This document shows, one piece after another, positions 34,480 to 47,978 of a DNA stretch of 64,000 bases (its first letter is position 1; each line of letters begins with the position of its first letter). The notes under the pieces were generated by a model, which saw nothing but the letters and a program-made list of their open reading frames with translations, ran no database searches and was not told where the DNA came from. The stretch spans positions 1,289 through 65,288 of the forward strand of contig NOKP01000069.1 in assembly GCA_002682825.1 (NCBI GenBank), read 5' to 3'. Position numbers and translations under genes: made by a program. This stretch comes from Neonectria sp. B-13. Lineage: Eukaryota; Ascomycota; Sordariomycetes; Hypocreales; Nectriaceae.

Positions 34480-37400
34480 GTTAAAGAGAATCTAAAAGTA
34501 TTTAAAAAGTACTTATTAATAGGATTAAAAGCTTAAAAAGGGCTATTAATCAACTGCTTAGACTAAAGAGGAATAGGCAATTGTACTATAGAGAAGTAGA
34601 GTCTTATATTAATAGTTCTTTACTAAGGGTCTCTATAGTAAATACTTTAAGATTATAAGAAGTTAAGATCTTTATACTTTAAGGGCTAAAGTATAAAGAG
34701 TAAAGGTAAATATCTAATAGGCCCTAGAAGCATTTTAGTTAAAGGTAATATATATCTAGAAGTAAGAGGCTAAAGATATTAAAGAGTAGAGCAATTTTAC
34801 TTTTCTAACTATATAGCTTTACTAGCTTAAAATAGCTATCTACCTAAAGGAATTCAATAGGAAGAAGGAGTTCCTATAGGGTCTAATTTTACTTTAATAT
34901 ATTATTAACCTAGATAACCTAAAGAGTAATAGTAATAATAACTAACTCTAATATATATACTCTATAGTTAAGTATTTTATCTATTGTATAATAGCTACTA
35001 TAAAGCTAAGTATTATCTTATAGAATATATTATTTAAGGTTAACTAGAAAGAGTTTAATAAGGAGTAGAATATACTATTCTACTTTAGGTTTAAATAGAT
35101 AACTTAAAAGAGATATATTATAGTATACTTATAGCTTTTAGTATATATTATTTATACTATAACTTTTAAGGATCTAGCTAACTAACTATTATTCAAGCTT
35201 AATAAACAGTAGTCTACTATATATAGGGCTATAATATAATATATAAATAACCTAATTAATATATTAAAAGAGTATAATAGTAACCTAAAGGTATTATAAG
35301 TAGTTAAACTGTATATTTTACTAAAGAAGGCTATATTAAAGCTCTATATTTTTATTCTTAATTATTTTATAAAAACTATAGAATATTAAAGTATTCTTAT
35401 TAACTTCTTAATAGTATTTAGCCTTTATAAGGATAATACATAGAAGACCTATAGTAACTTTATACTTAAGCTCTCTACTATTATAGCTATCTTATATCTT
35501 TTACTTATTAAGTATACTATTAATAAAAGAGTTTAGTCTATCTAATAAAAGAGATAATAAGACTAGAGCAAAAAGGATATAGAGGAGAATAATCTAAGCT
35601 ATTTCAAACTTATTTCTAAGATAATATACCAATTTATAATTAAAGGTAGTTAAGGCTAGAATACTATACTAATATAGTTCATTATATAACTTTATAATTA
35701 TAGTATAATAATAAATAGTAATAAGACTATAAATAGTTCTATTAGCTAGAACTAGAATAATACTATTTATAAGAGCCTTTAGATTAATATTCTTAGTATT
35801 TAGTTAATACTTTAGTCTATTCTATAATAGATTAAATTACTACTCTATATAAAGTTACTTTTCTATTAGGATTTTAAGGATTAATTACTAATTAAGCTTA
35901 AGCTATTTAAGATCCTATAGGATAATCTTATTAATAATACTACTAATACTACTATTAGCTACTTATTTATAGAAAGCCTCTTCTAGTTAGACTCTATAAG
36001 TAAAGGCTAGCTCTTTCAAAAGATATAAAAGGATAATAAACTCTAAAGGGGCTAGGTTTAGTTCAACCTAAAGACTAGGTTTATACTCTATAAAAAGGCT
36101 ATATTATACTATAGAATAGATCTAGAGGAGTTTCTTAAGGTTTTCTTATTTCTTATTTATCTTAATAGTAAGCAACTAGTATAATTACTTAAGCTCTTTA
36201 CCCTATAGTATTATAATACTATAAATAGTAGGATATAAAATATCTTAGTAGACTATAGACTTATTATACTTATTATTAATTATTATAAAGAGTTCTTAAA
36301 GATAGAATAACTTAAGATTATCTATTAGTTTATACTCTAAAAGATTAGTATTCTTCTAGTCTATTATCTCTAGTTTATATTACTATACTAGGAGGATATA
36401 TAAGCTAATATTTAAAAGATTAACCAGTTTAATACTAATCTTTAGACTACTAAAGAAATATTAAATAATAATATAAGTAATAATAATAGTAAGTATAAGT
36501 TAGATTTAGGGAAAGCTAAATATAAGAGAGAGCTATAATAAGAGCTTAAGTAAGAATTATACTAAGTTAGTTTTAAGTAGTATTAAATATTACTCTAGAT
36601 AACTTATATCCTATAATAGATAAGCTAACCTACCTATAAGAAGAAGGTTACTATTAGTAGTTAAAAGTATCTCTTGATTATATTTATATACTAATATTTC
36701 TAGAATATAACTATAGCTTATATAACCCTTATAGGAAAGGTAGATAAAGACTATAGTAATAATAGTAATAATAAGAGTAATAAAAACAGCCTATAGAATA
36801 TCTAAGCTAAGTATAAATCCTTAGTTACAGGCCTAATCTATAGGCAGCTTATTACTAAGGGCTACTTTAAGACAAATAAACAGTATATTAACTTCTAATT
36901 TATCAGTTAGAAGTAGTATAAGCTTCTTAGGTTTCTATCTACTATTACTAGATTTAGAGAGGTTCTTATACTTAAGCATAAGTAGAAGAATCTATTATTA
37001 TACTATAAAGTAATATAAGAACTTTAACTCTAGTAGTAAAAGGTCCTATAGTAGATTAATATTAATTATAAATTATACTACCTATATAAAGATTAAATAC
37101 ACTTCTAGGGTAAATAGTAAGAAATAGTTAAGTTAATTATAATAAATAAGAGCCTAATTATAATAGTAATAAGGACTAGTATTAGTAAGAGCTTCTACTT
37201 TATACTATTAGCTATAAGCTATCTTAATAGAGTTATAATTATAATTATTCTACTTATCTCTCTCTAGGGCAATATATTAGACTAATATTAAAAGCTAAAC
37301 ATTTTTTATACTAAATAGAAGAGTAATTAGATTCTAAGGAATATTTTAATTATATTTATAATACTTAAGTTAGCTATAATAAAGCAGTTTTAGAACTATA

Positions 37401-38930
37401 TTAAGTTACTATAGATTATAGTATAACTAGACTAATTTATTATTAATAAGACTTATATAATCCTTAAGAGTACTAAAGTATTTTAACCTATACTATAAAA
37501 GCTAGATAGTTTTACTCTTATTAAAGTATAAATAGTCTATCTTACTATAATACTCCTATTAACCTAAGAGGATATACTCTTTAGTCTTATTTATATAAAG
37601 CATAAGAATATTATTATAATCTAAATGAGGATAGTATATACTAATATTATTTATAGTATAAGGACTATCCTAGTTATAATTATAGTAAAGGTAATAATAG
37701 TAGTTCTTTTTATAGTTAGAGAGATTATTAACTAAAAGCTAAAGGAATACTTATAGCCTATTAAGGTTATTATATATTATTAATAGATAAAGGCAATAGA
37801 AGTATTAGCTAAAGAGCTAAGCTATAATGTATATTACTATAAGGTTAATATATATAATAATAAGGCTAAAAGACTATAAGTCTAGATAAGTAGGTTAAAG
37901 TAGAACTAGTATTTAGATATAATAGTTCTTAGTAGCATACACCTAGAGAAAGAGCTAAAGGTTAAACAGTATAAAAGAAAACAGAAAAAACAATAGTATA
38001 ATAGGCTTAATACTTAAGCCTAAGGCAATAATAACTTAAGGAGATAAAAGTTTCTACTGTAAAGTTAAGGTATAAGTTTTGCTGCCTTAATCAGCTGGAA
38101 AAGCTAGATCTTAGAAAAGCTAGATCTTGGAAAAGCTGGATCTTAGAAAAGCTAGACCTTGGAAAAGCTAGATCTTGGAAAAGGCTAAAACCCCTTGGGA
38201 TAAAAGCCCGGCTAACCTCTGCGCTTTCCAGGCTACCCCTTCGCATTCCATCCAACCTTCCATATAATATAAAGACCACACAACCAATCACACAAGATGA
38301 CTGCCTTCTGAATCGCACTACAGCCCAGCGAGCCTTCATCAAGCTATACTTATAGGCTCTTATATGACCTATATAGCCTATTTCAAGAGGATCCAAGCCT
38401 CATTTCTAAGCTACAAATTATAGTTCAAAAGTCTAATCTATAAGATATAAAAGAGGTTAAAACCAATTAATGCCTTAAGGCTAAAGAATTAGTCTAGTTA
38501 GTAGTCTTTAGTTATTGCATTCTACTATAAGATAGAATCTAGCTTAATAGAGTAATAGCCTAGTAGATTGCAATAGAATAGATCTTTCTAGAGGGGCTAG
38601 CTTTAAAGCTAGAAAGAAATAGTAATACTACTAATATAAAGAAGAGGTTTATTAATAATCTAAAGTATAATAACTATATCTTATGGGTTATATAGCTAAT
38701 AAGTAATACTATAATAACTAACCTATAACCAAAGGAGTAATAACTGTATTAGAAAGTGAGAGAATCCTACTGTATAGAGGGATTTAGCAGAGGGAGTTCT
38801 ATGAAGGAGGCAAAAGTCAATAATTAGGTTTAAAATCCAAAGATCTATCCCTTTATTAAGCTTAAGCAAAGGAAATATATAACTGTTTAGTGCAATTGTA
38901 GATAAGTAGAAATAGTAGTCTAAATAGTAG
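34480..38930 (+). pseudogene. RIP-destroyed telomere-linked-helicase-like (RecQ-type) element
   Basis: The plus strand keeps a ghost frame with nearly all breaks at TAA/TAG. About 36120-36420 reads EFLKVFLFLIYLNSKQLV, then LVDYRLIILIINYYKEF and ISILLVYYL, matching the conserved block upstream of the helicase in fungal telomere-linked helicases (YHKG..VIHRYLPREVGELLVYYLWLVLPF-type). About 37170-37570 reads as helicase motifs after RIP: TSISKS for the Walker A TGxGKS, VIIIILLISL for motif Ia, INKTYIIL for DExH, and LTIILLLT for TATLPPT. Downstream are a 16-bp minisatellite (38097-38176) and a less mutated 3' region. Intact homologues lie next to telomeres in many fungi. Boundaries are approximate: the 3' end is set by the short copy at 2053-3014. 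Confidence 0.7.
38097..38176 (+). repeat. Minisatellite, five 16-bp units
   Basis: Unit GGAAAAGCTAGATCTT with A/G and C/T variants, five complete units followed by GGAAAAGGCTAAAA. The truncated copy near 2240-2295 has three recognisable units, so copy number varies within the family. Confidence 0.8.
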
Positions 38931-39342
38931 TTTTAATAGTAGTAGAACTAGTATAGTAATAGAAGAGTAATTATAGTAATAAATACACTTAGTCTTAGTA
39001 TTAATATCCTTAATATCTATATTATATTATACTTAAAAATACTATTAAAAATAACTAACTATATATAGTAAAGTAGGTAAGCTAGCTAGGATAGGCTATA
39101 AAGTAAAGCTATTATTATCTAGCTAGATATTAAAGGTATATTAGCTAGGATTTAAGCTTTTATTCTAAAAGATACTTTTATAGAAAAGTATATTAGTAGA
39201 TAGGTATACTACTATATAATTATAAACTCTATTATTAATAAGTAGACTAATTAAGATAGATATAAAAATAGGAAAGAACTATATAATATCTATTAAGCCT
39301 AAAGTAAAGTTATAAACCTAAAGGACTTAAGTATTTCTAAAG
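38931..39342. other. RIP-mutated DNA up to the palindrome edge
   Basis: A+T-rich, no gene, no further homology recognised within the arm. Position 39342 is the last base that pairs with the right arm (39642). Confidence 0.6.
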
Positions 39343-39541
39343 ATATCGGAGGTGGTTCTAGGGTCAGGGTCAGGACTGTGTGTCGTGGGACTTAGTGCAA
39401 TTCCAAGCGGGCAGCGAAAACAGAGAGAAAAATGCACAGAAATACGACAACACTGATGCATAAGGTAAAATAGACATCAATCGATAGAGACAAGCGTAAT
39501 GAACACACTCCCATAGAGTAAATGAACTTTTAATATTATGG
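39343..39541. other. Non-repeated spacer at the palindrome centre
   Basis: 199 bp of ordinary composition that directly abuts RIP-mutated DNA on its left and the gap on its right. No gene. It contains TAGGGTCAGGGTCAGG (about 39359-39374), loosely like TTAGGG telomere repeats, but only two imperfect units. Confidence 0.7.
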
Positions 39542-39641
39542 NNNNNNNNNNNNNNNNNNNNNNNNNNNNNNNNNNNNNNNNNNNNNNNNNNNNNNNNNNN
39601 NNNNNNNNNNNNNNNNNNNNNNNNNNNNNNNNNNNNNNNNN
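39542..39641. other. Assembly gap, 100 N
   Basis: Exactly 100 undetermined bases, a conventional placeholder for a gap of unknown size. It separates the spacer from the right arm, so sequence does not prove the two arms are physically joined. Confidence 0.99.
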
Positions 39642-40053
39642 CTTTAGAAATACTTAAGTCCTTTAGGTTTATAACTTTACTTTAGGCTTAATAGATATTA
39701 TATAGTTCTTTCCTATTTTTATATCTATCTTAATTAGTCTACTTATTAATAATAGAGTTTATAATTATATAGTAGTATACCTATCTACTAATATACTTTT
39801 CTATAAAAGTATCTTTTAGAATAAAAGCTTAAATCCTAGCTAATATACCTTTAATATCTAGCTAGATAATAATAGCTTTACTTTATAGCCTATCCTAGCT
39901 AGCTTACCTACTTTACTATATATAGTTAGTTATTTTTAATAGTATTTTTAAGTATAATATAATATAGATATTAAGGATATTAATACTAAGACTAAGTGTA
40001 TTTATTACTATAATTACTCTTCTATTACTATACTAGTTCTACTACTATTAAAA
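39642..40053. other. RIP-mutated DNA beside the gap, right arm
   Basis: Mirror of 38931-39342; no gene. Confidence 0.6.
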
Positions 40054-43000
40054 CTACTATTTAGACTACTATTTCTACTTATCTACAATTGCACTAAACA
40101 GTTATATATTTCCTTTGCTTAAGCTTAATAAAGGGATAGATCTTTGGATTTTAAACCTAATTATTGACTTTTGCCTCCTTCATAGAACTCCCTCTGCTAA
40201 ATCCCTCTATACAGTAGGATTCTCTCACTTTCTAATACAGTTATTACTCCTTTGGTTATAGGTTAGTTATTATAGTATTACTTATTAGCTATATAACCCA
40301 TAAGATATAGTTATTATACTTTAGATTATTAATAAACCTCTTCTTTATATTAGTAGTATTACTATTTCTTTCTAGCTTTAAAGCTAGCCCCTCTAGAAAG
40401 ATCTATTCTATTGCAATCTACTAGGCTATTACTCTATTAAGCTAGATTCTATCTTATAGTAGAATGCAATAACTAAAGACTACTAACTAGACTAATTCTT
40501 TAGCCTTAAGGCATTAATTGGTTTTAACCTCTTTTATATCTTATAGATTAGACTTTTGAACTATAATTTGTAGCTTAGAAATGAGGCTTGGATCCTCTTG
40601 AAATAGGCTATATAGGTCATATAAGAGCCTATAAGTATAGCTTGATGAAGGCTCGCTGGGCTGTAGTGCGATTCAGAAGGCAGTCATCTTGTGTGATTGG
40701 TTGTGTGGTCTTTATATTATATGGAAGGTTGGATGGAATGCGAAGGGGTAGCCTGGAAAGCGCAGAGGTTAGCCGGGCTTTTATCCCAAGGGGTTTTAGC
40801 CTTTTCCAAGATCTAGCTTTTCCAAGGTCTAGCTTTTCTAAGATCCAGCTTTTCCAAGATCTAGCTTTTCTAAGATCTAGCTTTTCCAGCTGATTAAGGC
40901 AGCAAAACTTATACCTTAACTTTACAGTAGAAACTTTTATCTCCTTAAGTTATTATTGCCTTAGGCTTAAGTATTAAGCCTATTATACTATTGTTTTTTC
41001 TGTTTTCTTTTATACTGTTTAACCTTTAGCTCTTTCTCTAGGTGTATGCTACTAAGAACTATTATATCTAAATACTAGTTCTACTTTAACCTACTTATCT
41101 AGACTTATAGTCTTTTAGCCTTATTATTATATATATTAACCTTATAGTAATATACATTATAGCTTAGCTCTTTAGCTAATACTTCTATTGCCTTTATCTA
41201 TTAATAATATATAATAACCTTAATAGGCTATAAGTATTCCTTTAGCTTTTAGTTAATAATCTCTCTAACTATAAAAAGAACTACTATTATTACCTTTACT
41301 ATAATTATAACTAGGATAGTCCTTATACTATAAATAATATTAGTATATACTATCCTCATTTAGATTATAATAATATTCTTATGCTTTATATAAATAAGAC
41401 TAAAGAGTATATCCTCTTAGGTTAATAGGAGTATTATAGTAAGATAGACTATTTATACTTTAATAAGAGTAAAACTATCTAGCTTTTATAGTATAGGTTA
41501 AAATACTTTAGTACTCTTAAGGATTATATAAGTCTTATTAATAATAAATTAGTCTAGTTATACTATAATCTATAGTAACTTAATATAGTTCTAAAACTGC
41601 TTTATTATAGCTAACTTAAGTATTATAAATATAATTAAAATATTCCTTAGAATCTAATTACTCTTCTATTTAGTATAAAAAATGTTTAGCTTTTAATATT
41701 AGTCTAATATATTGCCCTAGAGAGAGATAAGTAGAATAATTATAATTATAACTCTATTAAGATAGCTTATAGCTAATAGTATAAAGTAGAAGCTCTTACT
41801 AATACTAGTCCTTATTACTATTATAATTAGGCTCTTATTTATTATAATTAACTTAACTATTTCTTACTATTTACCCTAGAAGTGTATTTAATCTTTATAT
41901 AGGTAGTATAATTTATAATTAATATTAATCTACTATAGGACCTTTTACTACTAGAGTTAAAGTTCTTATATTACTTTATAGTATAATAATAGATTCTTCT
42001 ACTTATGCTTAAGTATAAGAACCTCTCTAAATCTAGTAATAGTAGATAGAAACCTAAGAAGCTTATACTACTTCTAACTGATAAATTAGAAGTTAATATA
42101 CTGTTTATTTGTCTTAAAGTAGCCCTTAGTAATAAGCTGCCTATAGATTAGGCCTGTAACTAAGGATTTATACTTAGCTTAGATATTCTATAGGCTGTTT
42201 TTATTACTCTTATTATTACTATTATTACTATAGTCTTTATCTACCTTTCCTATAAGGGTTATATAAGCTATAGTTATATTCTAGAAATATTAGTATATAA
42301 ATATAATCAAGAGATACTTTTAACTACTAATAGTAACCTTCTTCTTATAGGTAGGTTAGCTTATCTATTATAGGATATAAGTTATCTAGAGTAATATTTA
42401 ATACTACTTAAAACTAACTTAGTATAATTCTTACTTAAGCTCTTATTATAGCTCTCTCTTATATTTAGCTTTCCCTAAATCTAACTTATACTTACTATTA
42501 TTATTACTTATATTATTATTTAATATTTCTTTAGTAGTCTAAAGATTAGTATTAAACTGGTTAATCTTTTAAATATTAGCTTATATATCCTCCTAGTATA
42601 GTAATATAAACTAGAGATAATAGACTAGAAGAATACTAATCTTTTAGAGTATAAACTAATAGATAATCTTAAGTTATTCTATCTTTAAGAACTCTTTATA
42701 ATAATTAATAATAAGTATAATAAGTCTATAGTCTACTAAGATATTTTATATCCTACTATTTATAGTATTATAATACTATAGGGTAAAGAGCTTAAGTAAT
42801 TATACTAGTTGCTTACTATTAAGATAAATAAGAAATAAGAAAACCTTAAGAAACTCCTCTAGATCTATTCTATAGTATAATATAGCCTTTTTATAGAGTA
42901 TAAACCTAGTCTTTAGGTTGAACTAAACCTAGCCCCTTTAGAGTTTATTATCCTTTTATATCTTTTGAAAGAGCTAGCCTTTACTTATAGAGTCTAACTA

Positions 43001-44504
43001 GAAGAGGCTTTCTATAAATAAGTAGCTAATAGTAGTATTAGTAGTATTATTAATAAGATTATCCTATAGGATCTTAAATAGCTTAAGCTTAATTAGTAAT
43101 TAATCCTTAAAATCCTAATAGAAAAGTAACTTTATATAGAGTAGTAATTTAATCTATTATAGAATAGACTAAAGTATTAACTAAATACTAAGAATATTAA
43201 TCTAAAGGCTCTTATAAATAGTATTATTCTAGTTCTAGCTAATAGAACTATTTATAGTCTTATTACTATTTATTATTATACTATAATTATAAAGTTATAT
43301 AATGAACTATATTAGTATAGTATTCTAGCCTTAACTACCTTTAATTATAAATTGGTATATTATCTTAGAAATAAGTTTGAAATAGCTTAGATTATTCTCC
43401 TCTATATCCTTTTTGCTCTAGTCTTATTATCTCTTTTATTAGATAGACTAAACTCTTTTATTAATAGTATACTTAATAAGTAAAAGATATAAGATAGCTA
43501 TAATAGTAGAGAGCTTAAGTATAAAGTTACTATAGGTCTTCTATGTATTATCCTTATAAAGGCTAAATACTATTAAGAAGTTAATAAGAATACTTTAATA
43601 TTCTATAGTTTTTATAAAATAATTAAGAATAAAAATATAGAGCTTTAATATAGCCTTCTTTAGTAAAATATACAGTTTAACTACTTATAATACCTTTAGG
43701 TTACTATTATACTCTTTTAATATATTAATTAGGTTATTTATATATTATATTATAGCCCTATATATAGTAGACTACTGTTTATTAAGCTTGAATAATAGTT
43801 AGTTAGCTAGATCCTTAAAAGTTATAGTATAAATAATATATACTAAAAGCTATAAGTATACTATAATATATCTCTTTTAAGTTATCTATTTAAACCTAAA
43901 GTAGAATAGTATATTCTACTCCTTATTAAACTCTTTCTAGTTAACCTTAAATAATATATTCTATAAGATAATACTTAGCTTTATAGTAGCTATTATACAA
44001 TAGATAAAATACTTAACTATAGAGTATATATATTAGAGTTAGTTATTATTACTATTACTCTTTAGGTTATCTAGGTTAATAATATATTAAAGTAAAATTA
44101 GACCCTATAGGAACTCCTTCTTCCTATTGAATTCCTTTAGGTAGATAGCTATTTTAAGCTAGTAAAGCTATATAGTTAGAAAAGTAAAATTGCTCTACTC
44201 TTTAATATCTTTAGCCTCTTACTTCTAGATATATATTACCTTTAACTAAAATGCTTCTAGGGCCTATTAGATATTTACCTTTACTCTTTATACTTTAGCC
44301 CTTAAAGTATAAAGATCTTAACTTCTTATAATCTTAAAGTATTTACTATAGAGACCCTTAGTAAAGAACTATTAATATAAGACTCTACTTCTCTATAGTA
44401 CAATTGCCTATTCCTCTTTAGTCTAAGCAGTTGATTAATAGCCCTTTTTAAGCTTTTAATCCTATTAATAAGTACTTTTTAAATACTTTTAGATTCTCTT
44501 TAAC
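40054..44504 (-). pseudogene. Telomere-linked-helicase-like relic, right-arm copy
   Basis: Mirror of 34480-38930, transcribed toward the gap like its partner. The helicase motif region is at about 41414-41814 and the upstream conserved block at about 42564-42864. Both copies share the same RIP stops, so the mutations came before the duplication. Non-functional. Confidence 0.7.
40808..40887 (-). repeat. Minisatellite, right-arm copy
   Basis: Five 16-bp units, the mirror of 38097-38176 with the same unit variants in the same order. Confidence 0.8.
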
Positions 44505-46217
44505 CTAAAGCCTATAAAATAATAGTTAGGTATAAATATATATTAAAACCCTTTAGTCTTAAGCCTTTTAAGTGCTTTAATTAATATACTATTATCTAAT
44601 AGAATTAGTATTCTAAGGATATTATTCTATTCTTAAATAATATTAAGCTTAACTATTTATATTTATATTTTCTTAATCTATATTTTACTTAGCTTATAAG
44701 ATAGTATATAGAAATATAGTTTAATCTAGTACTTAATAATAATAGTCTTATAAGTATAATAACTAAGAATATAGAGTTCTTATAAATAAGAAAAGTATTC
44801 TATTCTATTACTTTTAAAGAAAAGGTAAAATAGAATAGAATAGAAAATTCCTTTCTACTTATTACTACTTTATACTCCTTTTTCTCTTCTTTAAAATATA
44901 ATTTACTTTTCTTTAATTAATTATTAGTACTATAGCTATAGTAGCTATTATATTCTAATAAGAATAAATAGTATTTTGATTTATTAGTCTATATATACTA
45001 CTTCTATTAGCTAAAGAATATTAAAAACTATATTAAGAAGAAGATATAATATAGTATTATAAAAAGTATAGATTAGTAGAAAATAAGACTATAATTTGAA
45101 TTATATAATTAAGAGTAATACTTTGTTTAACTTTTAGACTTACTCTATGTCTTATGGTTGAGAAACTATTAATTGCTAGCTATCTAGATTCTAATTGCTG
45201 CCTGCCCTATAATATACTAATGTGTTTTGATTTTATACCTAAAGTTAATTGCTATCTACTAAATAGTACAACCTATAGTCTTAGGGAAATATAATAAGTA
45301 TTTTTCTATAACTTTAGAATAATAACCTTAGAATCTAATCTTATAATAAAAATAAGTATAATAATATAGCTAATTATTAGACTAATCTTATAATAATCTA
45401 ATCCTATAGAAATGCTTAAGTTAGACTAGGATTTTATATAAGTAAGATATTCTAATTCTAGAAGAATTAACTATAAATAATACTTAAGCAGTTAAATTAG
45501 ACTTAATATAAAATCCCTCTTTATATATAGTTATTTAGTCTTATATTAATACTTATATTATATAAGCTATAATTACTCTAACTATAACTATAATAGTTTT
45601 ATAAATAGAGTAAATATAGCTAAGTAGATAGCTAGAATATTAGGGAAATATAATAAGTACCCTTCTATAACCTTAGGATAGTAACTCTAGAGTCTAACTC
45701 TATAGTAGGGATAGGTATAATAATACAGCTAATCACTGGGCTAATCCTATAGTAATCTAATCCTATGGAAACACTTAGGCTAGGCTGGGATTTTGTATGA
45801 GTAGGGCACTCTGATTCTGGGAGAATTAGCTGTGAATAATACCTAGGCTCTACCTATAGGCCTATACACATAGGCCACAGCCAATAGCAGTGCTAGAAAC
45901 AGTTATTAAGTGCATTAGTAATGCACTCAATGACTGCAGCCTAACAGTTAGGCTACTTTCTTAATATTAGTATACTAAGAAAGTAAGATAACAAGGGAAG
46001 GTGGACTTAAATACTTGAGTAGAGTGAGAATAATACCTAGGGTAAGTCTATGGGATGTGTGCCATTTTTCGCTTTCAACTGATATAATTTTCTTGACTGA
46101 TATTACTATTGTTAACTTTTCATAGAATACATTCCTTGCTACATTTGCATCTGAAAACCACCGACACCGGCTAAAACCTGCCCTGAAAACCAGCATTGAC
46201 AGCTTAACCCCCTATAA
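44505..46217. other. Gene-free repeat stretch, right arm
   Basis: Mirror of 32767-34479, holding the 205-bp repeat pair and the TACTTTCTTA inverted repeat (45954-45985). Confidence 0.5.
45282..45845 (-). repeat. Direct repeat pair, 2 x 205 bp, right-arm copy
   Basis: Units 45282-45486 and 45641-45845. The unit nearer the gene island (45641-45845) is the less mutated one, as in the left arm. Confidence 0.6.
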
Positions 46218-47978
46218 TCACCCCTCCGCATTCTCACCTTTCAACGAAAGACATTGTGACGCATAAGGAGTAGCCAACTTTAGATTGAATTCTGAATCAA
46301 CTTGCTTTTGAAGATTTTGCAGACTGCGAGCACATGAAGTTAGTTTGAGCTCCTAGGACCTCTGCCTCAGCCTCAGATAGGAGTCTTACGGTGAGTATAC
46401 TTTTGAGTAGTATTCTGTCAACATTGTTGCGTATTTGTCCGGTCGCTGCTCGGCTGTGTGTTCCCTAGCTTGTCTCCAACTCTCTCTACTCTCTAGACAA
46501 GTCTTCACGACCTCCGCGTATTTATCACCCATGTTAATGCGGAGCGTCTTCAGCACCACAGACTCGGGTTCTTCGTAGGGATTCGATGGCGGATTGTTTC
46601 CAGCTTGATACAAGTGGAAGGTATATCCCACGGTGCTCGAGCGCCGTAAGATATTCCCTATGCGTCGACCGATTCCTATCTCGGCGAGCAGGATTCCGAT
46701 GGCATGTACATGCGCAGCGAACTGCCCAAAGTGACCGTCGTTGTAAACTTCTCGGAATGCTTTTGTTTCAAGAAGAAAGTGACGATCGTGTTCGTAATCC
46801 CGGGCGGATCTTATATTCGAAGACCACAGATCAACCAACCAGGAGGTACCCGAGAGAAAGAATCCGCATTCTGCAACTTTGCAGGCAAATCGAAGCCTCT
46901 CCGAGCGAGGAAACCTATCAACAGGCTCATCATCTATGACCACACGGAGGTCATACAAGAGTGATTCCAGTGATTTGAATTGTTGCGAGAAGCTTTGCGA
47001 ACTTACTCCCTTCGCTATGCGACGAGATTCTGGAGGCACACTTACGCGAAACCATCTCGCGTCAGCATCGTCCGAGGCTTTCAGAAGCTCATGGCCCTGG
47101 TTCAATTGAGTTGTTGCCAGGCAGGCTTGGTAGAAATCGGACCTCACCCCGACATACAACCGTGGATCGCGATCGCTTTCTGATGGGAAAGGACCTTCAA
47201 CCGAGAGCTCATAAAGCGTAGACTTCAAGGTAAAGAGGAATTGATAACGCAGTCGAAGCGCATCTTGTATAAGCGCATCTTGTGTACTGAGTACTAGAGT
47301 TGCGAGGTCAAGACTTTGTCGGAAGGCGTCGAGGTCAAGGTTGAGGTCCCCCGATCCAAAGCCTTCCCTTGCTCTATAGCAACTTTGGTATAGTTCCCTG
47401 GACGCCAGTCTGGACTCGTACACCAATTGGAACAAAAGGTTCCTTTGTGGCTGTTCCAGTGTCGATCTTAGAAGAATTTCCTCGGGGACCGGTATTTGGT
47501 GATGGATCTGAAATGCATTTCTGGCCAGCTGTTTCACTCTAGTCAGCTGGCTTTGGGTACTCTCAAGCTTTCGAATTATTTCTGGGCCTGTCCTTGTGAC
47601 AAATTCAGCCGACCGTCGTACACCGTTCAGCTGTGGTCTTGTCCCGTCTCCCCGGAATTTCAGGAATGTCTGCTCGATTTCTTGATGCTCGTCTCGGATT
47701 AATTCCATTTGTCGCGTGATAATGCGACTAGTTCTTCCCCACAGCGCCAATAGATATCTCTTTGAGACGTTCTGGTCGATCCCCCACATTTTTGCCCACA
47801 ATTCGAAGTCCGCTTGAAATATCGCGCACTCATTTTCCATTCGTCGCATCGTCTCTCCTGCCTGCTGGATGTTGCGTACGAAATCTCTGAGTTCAATAAT
47901 CCATGTTTTGACGATGTTGATGGTATTGATAGTGGCGCATGTAGCCGCCCAAATCGAGATGGTCACGGGGTCAGGCAT
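46218..47978 (-). CDS. HeLo/DUF7580-like fungal protein, 564 aa, right-arm copy
   Basis: Exons 47978-46390 and 46323-46218 with a 66-bp intron; identical in translation to the gene at 31006-32766. No substitution was seen in the 530 residues of exon 1. In a genome with active RIP, an old duplicate of this length would be expected to carry C-to-T damage, so the identity points to a very recent or artefactual copy. It is divergent from the HET gene at 49268, with the same deleted mariner element between. The function inference is as for the left copy. Confidence 0.72.

Larger units (their letters stand above)
14984..39342 (+). repeat. Left arm of giant inverted repeat
   Basis: Every position x checked pairs with 78984-x: the arm end (39331-39342 with 39642-39653), all genes, and the window edge (14984-15000 with 63984-64000). 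Reading frames are identical in length and residues between arms. The true outer end is unknown because the right arm is cut by the window. Confidence 0.95.

Noticed and set aside
38091..38396. 101-residue frame (minus strand) and its mirror at 40588-40893
   Set aside because: It overlaps the 16-bp minisatellite and a less mutated part of the helicase element on the opposite strand; its repeats (RSSFSKIQLFQDLAF-type) are a by-product of the minisatellite.
46586..46964. Frames antisense to the HeLo-like gene
   Set aside because: Shadows of the real coding strand, which has introns and family motifs.
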